Source: JAKIVR01 sp035933635
Lineage (GTDB): Archaea > Thermoplasmatota > Thermoplasmata > Lutacidiplasmatales > UBA184
Length of the DNA: 64,000 nucleotides
NCBI GenBank assembly: GCA_035933635.1
Contig: DASYYY010000036.1
Span: 1 to 64,000 of the forward strand
Reading direction: 5' to 3'
In this document: piece by piece, positions 49,026 through 57,162 of the stretch
How positions within the stretch are numbered: position 1 is the first letter of the stretch
Layout: the number at the start of each line of letters is the position of its first letter
Translations under genes and position numbers: made by a program
The notes under the pieces: generated by a model
Databases searched by the model: none
The model's input: the letters and a program-made list of their open reading frames with translations, nothing else
Told to the model about the DNA's origin: nothing

Positions 49026-51149
49026 TCACTGCCCCCCGGTGCGCCCGTTCGTCGGTCCGCCGCGGCGGCCCGAGAGGACGATCGCCGCGACGATGGCGAC
49101 CACCGCCGCGATGACGATCCCGGCGAGTGCAGCGATGTCGAGCATGCTCAGTCCGCCGCTGCTCGTGGAGGTGGTCGTCGACGCGATCGGGTGGAGCGCC
49201 ACCGTGAGCGTCGAGGTGTTCCCCGGCGTCAGCGTGACCGTCGATTGATTGGTCTGATAGCCCGGGCTCGAGACCTGCAGCGAGTAGGTCCCCTCCATCT
49301 CTTGGCCGGTGAACGCGCCATTGGCTAGCGTCAGCGGTTGGCCGTTGAGGAGCACCTGCGCGCCCTCCGGGGTAACGGTGAGCGCGAAGATCGCATAGTT
49401 CGGTGTGAACACCGCGGGGATCGGGACCGCGCTCGTGCCCACGGTGACCTGGCCGCTCGGGTTGGTCGGGGCCAGGTAGGCGTACGAGTCCACCCCGACG
49501 GTCCAGTCGTAGACACCGGGGCTGACGTGCAGCGCGATCGGCTGGTCGCCGGTCTCGTTGAAGACCTCCGACGTCCCCGTTCCGAGCTGGAGCCACCAGG
49601 TGACCGTGGAGGGCAGGCCCGTCGCCGTCCCGACGAGGGGAGAGGCGGTGACGGCGGTCGTATTCGCCGAGAATCCGGCCGCGTTCTCCGCGTTCACGAC
49701 ATACCAGTAGGTCAGACCGCTCGAGACTCCGCCATCGGTGACGGAGGTCGTGCCCACCGACGTCAGTTCGGAGAAGGGACCGCTCGAACTCGTCGCCCGG
49801 TAGATGTTGTAGGTCACGCCAGCGCCACCGGAACTGGGGGCGGTCCACTGCAGCTGGACCGCGCCGTTGACCGGGAGCAGCCCGAGCGCCGTGGGGGTGC
49901 TGGGCGCGAGGCTCGCCAGGATGACGAACCCGAAGGTCTCGACGGTGCTCGTCCCGCTGGTCGGCGTCAGCGTGGCGGTGAGGTTGGCGTACTCCTCTTG
50001 GGTGGAGAACGGCAGGGTGTAGTTCACCTCGAACACGCCGTTCGACCCGGTCGTCCCGCTCGTCGGACTGACGGTGCCCGGACCGTTCAGGCTGAGCGCA
50101 ACGCTCGCGCCTGCAACGGGCGCGTTGGTGGTGGAGTTCACGGCCATGAGCGATAGTTGGGTCGTCAGACCCGCACGGACCGACTGGGTGCTGAGCCCGG
50201 CCGAGACACCGAGCACCGGCACCTCGTTGGCGTTCTCGATGTCGAGGTTCGAGCGCTGCTGTACGAGGGTGATGGCGAAGAGATGGCTGGGGTTCCATTG
50301 GCTGGACACCGGGATCGTACCGGACACCGTCGTCGTCTGACCCGAGGTCAGGCTGACGGATTCGTTAATGACGGCGGCCCGGACGACGCTACCGATGTCG
50401 TGCATTCCGCCGGAGCCGCTGTAGTTCTGGTCGATGCTCTCGGCGAGGTAAGTCAGCGCGAGGTAACTGCCGGTGATGCCCGAGTCGATCGTCGCGTTCA
50501 CCGTGACGGTGTGGGAGCCTCCCGCACTGGTGCTGAGGCTAACGGCTTGGGAGATCGAGACGTTCCCGGGGATCTTGGAGGCGTTCTGGATGAGCGACTT
50601 GTACGACGATTCAAGTTGCTGGACGCTGGCGCCGCCGGTCGAACCTCCCCCGCCGACGACCGGATGGCCGCCATCGAAGTACACCGACGGGTAGCCGGAG
50701 ACGGCGTAGACGTGGGCGGAGGCCCGATAGTCCGAGATCCCGTTCAGGGTCGGCCAGTTGTCGTAGCAGTTCGAGTAGTTCCCCGTCACGCACGGGTGCA
50801 ACTCAGTGGAGATCATCGTGTTGGTGCCGTAGACGTGCTCCAACGCGTACATGGCCTGCGACTCGAACGGGCAATATTCGCACCACAGCTCGGTGAAGGA
50901 TTCGACCAGCACCGTTCGCGAGAACGTCGTCGCCGGGTGGGGGGAGGCGGAGCGGGTCACGTGCGTTACGGCGCGGGATGCGGCAGGAGCGGCCGCCAGA
51001 TGAACCGCCGCCGTGTGGACGGAAGGTGATCGGGAGACCACCGAGCCGACGTGGGGGGACACCGGCACGGCCGCGAGCCCCATCAGCACGGTGGCGAAGA
51101 CCAGCACAACAACGGCGACGGCGCTCTTCTCGTTCATGAGATATTTCAT
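49026..51149 (-). CDS. Omp28-like thioredoxin-fold protein with fibronectin III and PEGA domains
   Basis: A 707-residue protein. After an N-terminal signal (AVVVLVFATVLMGLAAVPV) comes an Omp28-type thioredoxin fold at about 75-250 starting VLVESFTELWCEYCPFE with a CEYC active site. Next are an Ig-like region, a fibronectin type III domain (VQLQWTAPSSGGAGVTYNIY, YWYVVNAENAAG), a PEGA domain (LTVTPEGAQVLLNG) and a C-terminal membrane helix (IAALAGIVIAAVVAIVAAIV). It sits beside the CcdA-type carrier and could be an anchored disulfide enzyme that it reduces. Upstream, CTATTTAAAC near 51240 is a likely TATA box. Confidence 0.8.
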   Translation of the reverse strand: MKYLMNEKSAVAVVVLVFATVLMGLAAVPVSPHVGSVVSRSPSVHTAAVHLAAAPAASRAVTHVTRSASPHPATTFSRTVLVESFTELWCEYCPFESQAMYALEHVYGTNTMISTELHPCVTGNYSNCYDNWPTLNGISDYRASAHVYAVSGYPSVYFDGGHPVVGGGGSTGGASVQQLESSYKSLIQNASKIPGNVSISQAVSLSTSAGGSHTVTVNATIDSGITGSYLALTYLAESIDQNYSGSGGMHDIGSVVRAAVINESVSLTSGQTTTVSGTIPVSSQWNPSHLFAITLVQQRSNLDIENANEVPVLGVSAGLSTQSVRAGLTTQLSLMAVNSTTNAPVAGASVALSLNGPGTVSPTSGTTGSNGVFEVNYTLPFSTQEEYANLTATLTPTSGTSTVETFGFVILASLAPSTPTALGLLPVNGAVQLQWTAPSSGGAGVTYNIYRATSSSGPFSELTSVGTTSVTDGGVSSGLTYWYVVNAENAAGFSANTTAVTASPLVGTATGLPSTVTWWLQLGTGTSEVFNETGDQPIALHVSPGVYDWTVGVDSYAYLAPTNPSGQVTVGTSAVPIPAVFTPNYAIFALTVTPEGAQVLLNGQPLTLANGAFTGQEMEGTYSLQVSSPGYQTNQSTVTLTPGNTSTLTVALHPIASTTTSTSSGGLSMLDIAALAGIVIAAVVAIVAAIVLSGRRGGPTNGRTGGQ

Positions 51150-51371
51150 CCCTTACGACCGGGGTCGCGGAGGCGAGCGTTCGGTCGAGGACGCTTCCGC
51201 CCTCCGGACACCCGCCATCGCCGGCGCAATCGGGCTGCTCTATTTAAACCGCATGTTTCGGCGAAATCGCCGACCGAGGCGCGCAGACTGAGGCACCGCC
51301 GGGTCCCGGGGACGTGTCGAATCCTGCGCGGTCCACCGCTCGCGGGGACGAGAGTCCACGTGGTCCCGGCG

Positions 51372-54300
51372 CTAACGACCGGCCGGTGGGTCGCCTTCCT
51401 CCCAGTCCTTCGGAACGCCCGCCCGATCGGCAGGTGCCGTCGCCTTCGCCGAGGGCGACGACGAAGTGGTGGCCGGGGCGACCGGGGTCAGGGCGGGGGG
51501 TCTCCGGCTTCGGTTCCAGAAGTACAAGGTCCCGAGGAGGAAGATCAAGGCGAGGGCCGCGAGCCCGATCAGCAGCCCCCAGTCCAATGTCGAGAGGTGC
51601 GAGGGCGGAGAGGAGGTGGTCGCGGCGGTCGAGGAACGAGCGAGCGAGACCGTCAGCGTCACCGCGTGCCCCGGGCTGACCGAGACGTTGTTGAAGTAGG
51701 GAACGTAGCCGGAGCCGACCACGACGAGGGCATGCGCCTGCGGCGAGGCGACGACGGAGAACGCCCCCCCGTTCAGGGTCACGGTCTGCCCGTCGATCGT
51801 CAGGCTCGCGTTCCCGGGCATAACCGTTCCGTTGATCCAGCCGTTCGCAGGGGAGAACCGCACGGTCACGGTGGAAGGTCCGCCGTTGACGGGGGCCATT
51901 CCAGAGGAGGGCGCCAGCGTGTAGTCGGGCTGGGCCGTGACCAGATACGGGTAGGAACCGTTCGGCTCCCAGATCGTGACCGAGCTCAGGTTCGTGGAGA
52001 TCGCTCCGCCGGCGAGTGAGCCGGACCAGACCGTACCGGCCGGAAGCCCGACCTCGGCGAGGGTGACGGCGTATACGGGCGCGGGAGCTCGGACCGCCCG
52101 CACGTTGACCGACGCGTCCGCCCCGCTGACCGGGACGGTGCCCGAGGTGGGCGCCGCCGTCCAACCCGTGGACAGGCCGCTGACGGCGAAGGTGTAGCTG
52201 CCGTTGGGCTCGGTGAACACGATGGACGTCGACGTCGAGCCCTGGCTCGCCCCGTTGAGGGATACGCTCCAGCTGGCACCGGAAGGTGCGCCGCTGAGCG
52301 TGAAGGTCACCGAATAGGTGGGGACCGATCCGAGGGTGAGGTTGATCCGGACCGTCGTCGACGCGCCGGTGACGTTGACGGTACCGGCCGACGGTGCTGC
52401 CCTCCAATTGGAGGGGGGCGCCACGGAGTATGCGTAGCTCCCGTTCGGCTCGCTGAACGCGATCGAATCGGTGGTCGAGGACCGGGGCGACCCGTTCAGG
52501 GTGACCGACCAATTCGAGCCGAAGGGGGCGCCCGTCGCCTCGAACGTCACGGTGTAGGTCGTCGCGGGGATCGCCGTGAAGGTGATCGGAATGGTCACCG
52601 GCGCGCCGGCGACCGAGAACATTCCAGAGGTGGGGCTCGCGCTCCAGCCCGCCGGGACGTCGCCGATGGTGTAGGAGTACGAGCCGTTCGTGACCGGCAC
52701 GACGACCGATCCCCCGGTCGAATTCAATTGGTAACCGTCGATCGTCACCGAATAGGCGACGCCGGCCGGCCCGCCCGCCGCACGGAACGTGGCGGTGGTG
52801 GCCCCGGAGGTGGCGCCGTAGCGCAGCGGAAGGTAGTCTCCGCCGTTCGCGATCGCCCCGCCGTCGTTGTACGGCAGAACCCCCAGGGGGTTCGAGAGGG
52901 TCCCGTAGTTCGACCAGTAGTTCCCGCCTTGGACCGAGCCGCCGACGATATTCCCGGAGAGGGTGAATCCGTTCACCGTGCTCGGCTCCCACGTCGGGCG
53001 GGCCGAGATGTTCCAGGCGTCGGTGAACGTGGCGGCGTTGCTCGAGTAGAACGTCTCGGTGTAGATCGTGGTCGATGGGCTGAGCGCGGGCAAGCTGACG
53101 TTGAAGAAGTTGTTGTAGACGGTGTTGCCCGAGCTGTAGAACGCGAGGCCGACCGGGAACGAGCTCCCGAGCGTTCCGGCGGTCGCCGGGGCGAGCTGGC
53201 GGAACCAGTTGCCCCAGACGACATTGTGGCTGCCGCCGTAGAGGAGCATCGAACTGCCCTCGCCGAGGAAGGTGTTCGACGCGACCAGGTCGTAGGACGA
53301 GTTCCACATCAGCAGGTTCGCCACGGGGAACCCCGCTTGGTTCGGCGTGAACCAGCCGGAAATGGAGGCAGCGCCGTCGATCGAGACGTTGTCCGCGGCG
53401 AAGAGCTGGAGCTGGAGTTCGTTCGAGTCGGGCAGCCCTTGCTGCTCGGTCGCGACGAGCTCCGGTCCCCGGTAGTTCACCGCGAACGTCGGCAGGTCGG
53501 TCGCGTCGACATGTGCCCGGGTCTTGGTGAGCATCAACCCGGAGAAGACCGGGAACCCGAAGTCGTTGAACGTGCCGAACTCCGGCTCGAGCGCGCGGTA
53601 TTGATTATTGTACAGGATGAGCGGGTGCGCTGCGCTACCGCTGCCCGAGGAGGAGATCGCCGCGAGCTGGGGGTCCCCCCACGCCGCGAGCGGCGTGTAG
53701 ATCCCCCGGGAGGTATTGGAGAGGAGGAACAGCGGCTGGTTCCAGGTCGAGGCGTTCGTCTGGCTGATGACGAACGGCGCCGGATCGTAGTTGCTGAACT
53801 CGGCGAGCCCGGAGTAGTTCGCCGGGGAGAGCAGGTACTGGAAGTTGCCGTTCGTCGCGACCGGCGCCCAGCTGGCGGCGGTCCGGTTGAACGGCTGCTT
53901 CTTGTTCAGGAACAAGAAGGAGTTCGCCGGGCTGACGCTGCCGGTGACCTTGACGAAGCCGTTCGAGGAGGTCGGGCTCGCGCCCCACATCGGCTCGGGG
54001 ATCGTCGGTCCCGGGCCGAGGTGCACGATGTGTTGCTTGTCGAACCAGGTGGCGACCCCTTCGACCGTCTCCCCCGTCTCGGATCCAACGTTCCAGGCGT
54101 CGCGGGTTTGCGAGTACCCCGGCAGCGACGTGTTCCAGAACTGGAGGTTCATCGAGGCGTTCAGGGTGTAGATCGATGTCGTACTGCCGCCCCCGGGACC
54201 GCACAGCACGAGCTCGGCGTCCCACGGGATGAACCCCGTCGGAGTGACGTTCCCTCCGTCGACCCGGAACAGTGGGGCGGGGATCGTCGCGACCGGGATC

Positions 54301-55175
54301 GCCGGCTGGGAGTTGAACACCACGTGGTCGTAGGTTCCGGTCGCGACGGTGTGTCCGGACTTGATGACGGTGAAGTTGAACCAGGCGATGTCATCGGGGT
54401 GGCCGCCGACGTTCGTCGTGCTCGCATTGAGGTACAGGTCGAGCGAGAACGGTAGCGAGATGTTGAGCACGGGCCCGAGCCCGTAGTAGAAGACCGGGGC
54501 CACGAGCTGGCCGCTCGGCCCGGTACTGTTGAACACGTTGGAGGTCATGTCGAACGACGGGCTCGAGAAGTTCCAGACGTTGTCGATGAATTGGAGCAGG
54601 TGGGTCTCCGACGACCACATCACCACGTTCTGCGTCCAGAACGCGAAGCTCGAATTGCCCAGGAGCGTGACGTTCCCGAGGACCGCGTTCAGCTGCTCGC
54701 CCAGGTACCAGGGCGCATCGTCGTCGGCGTAGAAGGCGGTGAGGTTGTTGAAGGTCGTGGAGCCCTCGAAGCTACGCGTGGTGAGGACGTAGGGGGTGGG
54801 GGTGCCGTTCCGGTCGTGCACGGCGTAGGTGGCCACCCCGATGGGCGCGGGCCACTGGGTATAGGAGGGGGTCACGGGGGCGCCCGCGACCGGGCGGGGC
54901 GCGTGGAAGTTCGGTAGGAACACATCGCGCAGCGGCACCCCGGCGGAACGGACCTCGGCGAGTACGCGCTGCTGCACGGCAGATGCCGTCGACGGCGCGG
55001 CGGGGGCAGACGGGGTGGCGGTATGGCTGGCTGATAGGGTCGACGGAGACCGTGTCACCGCTCCGGGTGGTCCGGCCGATAGGTGGACGGTGGTGATAAC
55101 CCCCGGGATGCCGAACAGCAGTACGATAAGGACCGTGATCGGGACGGGGCTTCGAATGAGCGACTTACTCGACAT
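51372..55175 (-). CDS. Very large thermopsin-family protease with PEGA-like repeats
   Basis: A 1,267-residue protein. An N-terminal segment (PITVLIVLLFGIPGVITTV) leads to a thermopsin (peptidase A5) region at about 70-400: PNFHAPR, GVATYAVHD, GSTTFNNLTAFYADDDAPWY and EQLNAVLGNVTLLGNSSFAFW are family patterns. Thermopsins are acid proteases secreted or held on the surface. The rest has a parallel-beta-helix-like part and at least five repeated beta domains (YSVTIDGYQL, NWSVTLNGSPRSS, SWSVSLNGASQGS), then a terminal membrane helix (LLIGLAALALIFLLGTLYFW). Such length (classical thermopsin is about 340 residues) is unusual but known in Thermoplasmata. Confidence 0.85.
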   Translation of the reverse strand: MSSKSLIRSPVPITVLIVLLFGIPGVITTVHLSAGPPGAVTRSPSTLSASHTATPSAPAAPSTASAVQQRVLAEVRSAGVPLRDVFLPNFHAPRPVAGAPVTPSYTQWPAPIGVATYAVHDRNGTPTPYVLTTRSFEGSTTFNNLTAFYADDDAPWYLGEQLNAVLGNVTLLGNSSFAFWTQNVVMWSSETHLLQFIDNVWNFSSPSFDMTSNVFNSTGPSGQLVAPVFYYGLGPVLNISLPFSLDLYLNASTTNVGGHPDDIAWFNFTVIKSGHTVATGTYDHVVFNSQPAIPVATIPAPLFRVDGGNVTPTGFIPWDAELVLCGPGGGSTTSIYTLNASMNLQFWNTSLPGYSQTRDAWNVGSETGETVEGVATWFDKQHIVHLGPGPTIPEPMWGASPTSSNGFVKVTGSVSPANSFLFLNKKQPFNRTAASWAPVATNGNFQYLLSPANYSGLAEFSNYDPAPFVISQTNASTWNQPLFLLSNTSRGIYTPLAAWGDPQLAAISSSGSGSAAHPLILYNNQYRALEPEFGTFNDFGFPVFSGLMLTKTRAHVDATDLPTFAVNYRGPELVATEQQGLPDSNELQLQLFAADNVSIDGAASISGWFTPNQAGFPVANLLMWNSSYDLVASNTFLGEGSSMLLYGGSHNVVWGNWFRQLAPATAGTLGSSFPVGLAFYSSGNTVYNNFFNVSLPALSPSTTIYTETFYSSNAATFTDAWNISARPTWEPSTVNGFTLSGNIVGGSVQGGNYWSNYGTLSNPLGVLPYNDGGAIANGGDYLPLRYGATSGATTATFRAAGGPAGVAYSVTIDGYQLNSTGGSVVVPVTNGSYSYTIGDVPAGWSASPTSGMFSVAGAPVTIPITFTAIPATTYTVTFEATGAPFGSNWSVTLNGSPRSSTTDSIAFSEPNGSYAYSVAPPSNWRAAPSAGTVNVTGASTTVRINLTLGSVPTYSVTFTLSGAPSGASWSVSLNGASQGSTSTSIVFTEPNGSYTFAVSGLSTGWTAAPTSGTVPVSGADASVNVRAVRAPAPVYAVTLAEVGLPAGTVWSGSLAGGAISTNLSSVTIWEPNGSYPYLVTAQPDYTLAPSSGMAPVNGGPSTVTVRFSPANGWINGTVMPGNASLTIDGQTVTLNGGAFSVVASPQAHALVVVGSGYVPYFNNVSVSPGHAVTLTVSLARSSTAATTSSPPSHLSTLDWGLLIGLAALALIFLLGTLYFWNRSRRPPALTPVAPATTSSSPSAKATAPADRAGVPKDWEEGDPPAGR

Positions 55176-55569
55176 CGTCGACGACTCTCCGGGGAGGTGA
55201 TGCCGCTACGGAGGGGGGCTTCTATCAAGCCATCGCCGAACTCGCAATGCGCCCGGATCTCCGAGATAGGCGACGGGCAAGGCCGCGAGCCTTTCGGGAG
55301 GCGCGCCCGGCTCGACGAGTGGGACCGGCGTCGCCGCGTTCCTCCCCCTGACAGGAACGCCCCGTCCCGGTTTTCCCCCGCAGTCGGGGAAGTCGTTGGA
55401 TCGTACAGATGTCCTATCGTCCCGTAGCGACCGATTCGGGGCGTCACCTACTTCGATCCAGTCCGGGGCGGGAAAGGCTGCGCGGCTTCTCTGCCCGACT
55501 GCGGAGATGGAACTCCGTTTTCGTGGGCAGCGCGAAGGACTCGGCGCCAATCGGTGCAAATCATAGAGG

Positions 55570-55592
55570 TTTAAGCGACGAAAATCCGTCGC
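55570..55592. promoter_or_regulatory. TATA-like box with inverted repeat before 55650 gene
   Basis: TTTAAG (55570-55574 region) is followed by GCGACG-aaaatc-CGTCGC, a perfect 6-bp inverted repeat at 55575-55592. It lies 60-80 bp before the ATG at 55650, about at the transcription start, and may be an operator. The rest of 55176-55569 shows no gene. Confidence 0.4.
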
Positions 55593-55649
55593 CCGACCAC
55601 TTTACCCGGTCCCGGCCTGGCCGTGGACCCCCGGGGGGAGAACAAAAAA

Positions 55650-56648
55650 ATGGACGACAGAGCCAGAACAAGTGTTGGACTGGTCCGGAAGAAGGCGCTC
55701 ATGGGCGCCGCGACGGCGGGTTGGGTGGGGGCAGTAGTCCTCGTCATGACCCTCGCCTCGGCGGCGGGCGCTGTGGCGCCCCCGACGGTGGTGCACCGAG
55801 CACCCTATTCGGGGTCGGTCGGGCCCGGGTCATATGTCGGAATCGACAACTGCGCCAAGGCGACGCTCGCGAAGAACGTGGCCTTCAGCATGCATACCGG
55901 CAAGGGCGGCTTTGGGGTCGGTTCGGCCTCCGCCAAGACGTGCGGCTCGAGCCTGGCCGGCGTCGGGGCCTACAGTGAGGGCTACGCCGAGCCCGACCTG
56001 AGCCTCGCGTTCAGCGAGCGTCTCCCCACTGGCTCGCACAGCGTTGCGGTCAACTGGAACTTGGCGTGGAACTCGTCCGGACACTACTCGATCCTCGGCT
56101 CGTGCCCGGCGGCCAAGCCGTTCCACAACTCCTACAGCTACACCAGCTCGACGTACGCCTACTGGGACAACTACTCCGGGATGCAGTCGTACTGCGCCGC
56201 CGATTCGGAGTCCGACCTCTACTTGGAGGAGATGTACCTCGAGGATCTGAACACGGGGGCCCAGACTTTCTCGAACTCGTGCTCGTCGTCGTACTGCTTC
56301 CAGGTCCTGAATGACTCGTACATTTCGATCTACAACGAGTCGGGCTACGAACTGTACAACTACACCACCTGGACCTCGTCCGGCGGGTACACCTACAGCG
56401 CGGGCAGCTACAGCCTGAACTACTCGGGCCACTACGGCGGGACCAGCTTCGGCGGGCCCGGCGGGAAGGTATGGACGAACTGGTTCAACGGGACGTTCGT
56501 CTCAACCCACAAGTACGCGCTCGTCTACTACTTCTACGGGTTCAACTACGCGTTCGTGGAGGGCTTCCCGAGCGCCACAGCGTCCGTCGCGTTCAACATG
56601 GGCACCCTGGGGAACGGACTGGACCTCAGCTCGGTGGCGATCACCTAG
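55650..56648 (+). CDS. Secreted Tyr/Ser-rich protein
   Basis: A 332-residue protein from ATG 55650, preceded by GGGGGAGAAC. A signal peptide (AVVLVMTLASAAGAVAPP) is followed by a sequence very rich in Tyr, Ser, Asn and Gly in beta-strand pairs (YSYTSSTYAYWDNYSG, YELYNYTTWTSSGGYTY). Cysteines are paired (NSCSSSYCF). There is no C-terminal anchor, so it is probably released or held by other surface proteins. Composition resembles surface-layer or matrix proteins. No family recognised. Confidence 0.65.
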   Translation: MDDRARTSVGLVRKKALMGAATAGWVGAVVLVMTLASAAGAVAPPTVVHRAPYSGSVGPGSYVGIDNCAKATLAKNVAFSMHTGKGGFGVGSASAKTCGSSLAGVGAYSEGYAEPDLSLAFSERLPTGSHSVAVNWNLAWNSSGHYSILGSCPAAKPFHNSYSYTSSTYAYWDNYSGMQSYCAADSESDLYLEEMYLEDLNTGAQTFSNSCSSSYCFQVLNDSYISIYNESGYELYNYTTWTSSGGYTYSAGSYSLNYSGHYGGTSFGGPGGKVWTNWFNGTFVSTHKYALVYYFYGFNYAFVEGFPSATASVAFNMGTLGNGLDLSSVAIT

Positions 56649-56707
56649 AGCACGACCGCGCCCGGGCGGGATCCGTTCGGCGACCCCGCCCTCCAACCAT
56701 TTCACAA

Positions 56708-56740
56708 CCGGATCCTCCGCCACTCCGGCGGGGGGTCCGG
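56708..56740 (+). terminator. Strong hairpin after the secreted-protein gene
   Basis: A 14-bp stem (CCGGATCCTCCGCC with GGCGGGGGGTCCGG, including two G-U pairs) around the loop ACTCC, followed by TTCTCGTTTCCC. It lies 60 bases after the 55650 gene and is the kind of structure that would end or protect its transcript. The remaining intergenic stretch to 57162 shows no gene. Confidence 0.5.
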
Positions 56741-57162
56741 GTTCTCGTTTCCCTCGTGAAGTACCAGGCGCTTCATTGGAAGGCGGGGCGGCGCGGTGCC
56801 GCACAGCGTACCACGAAATGCTTTGGCGAGGCGTTGGAGGATCGCGGCGATGGGTCCGAGTGAATCCTCGCTCCCCGGCCCATCTGGCCTACCCTCTCAA
56901 GCATCCGCTACCTCGGGTGTGAGCCCCTAGCGAGCTCGATACCGAAGCTGCACGCTGCCCGCGGCCGGCCGGGGGCGCGACCGATGCTCCCAGGTCGCTC
57001 GTCGCCGCCGGCACGCTCGCCCGGCCAGCCGGTTCGGGCAGAGCATGCCCGCGAAGGCGCGCCCATCAGGCACTGGGGTCTCGACGGTTGCCGGGGAATC
57101 CCCTATCGGGTTCGTCAGTCCTCGGATGCGCCCTCTTAACTCGGCCGTGCTTCCGGGTCGAT

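Noticed and set aside
52728..54455. A 575-codon plus-strand frame opposite the thermopsin
   Set aside because: Val/Arg/Gly-rich shadow of the beta-rich minus-strand gene.
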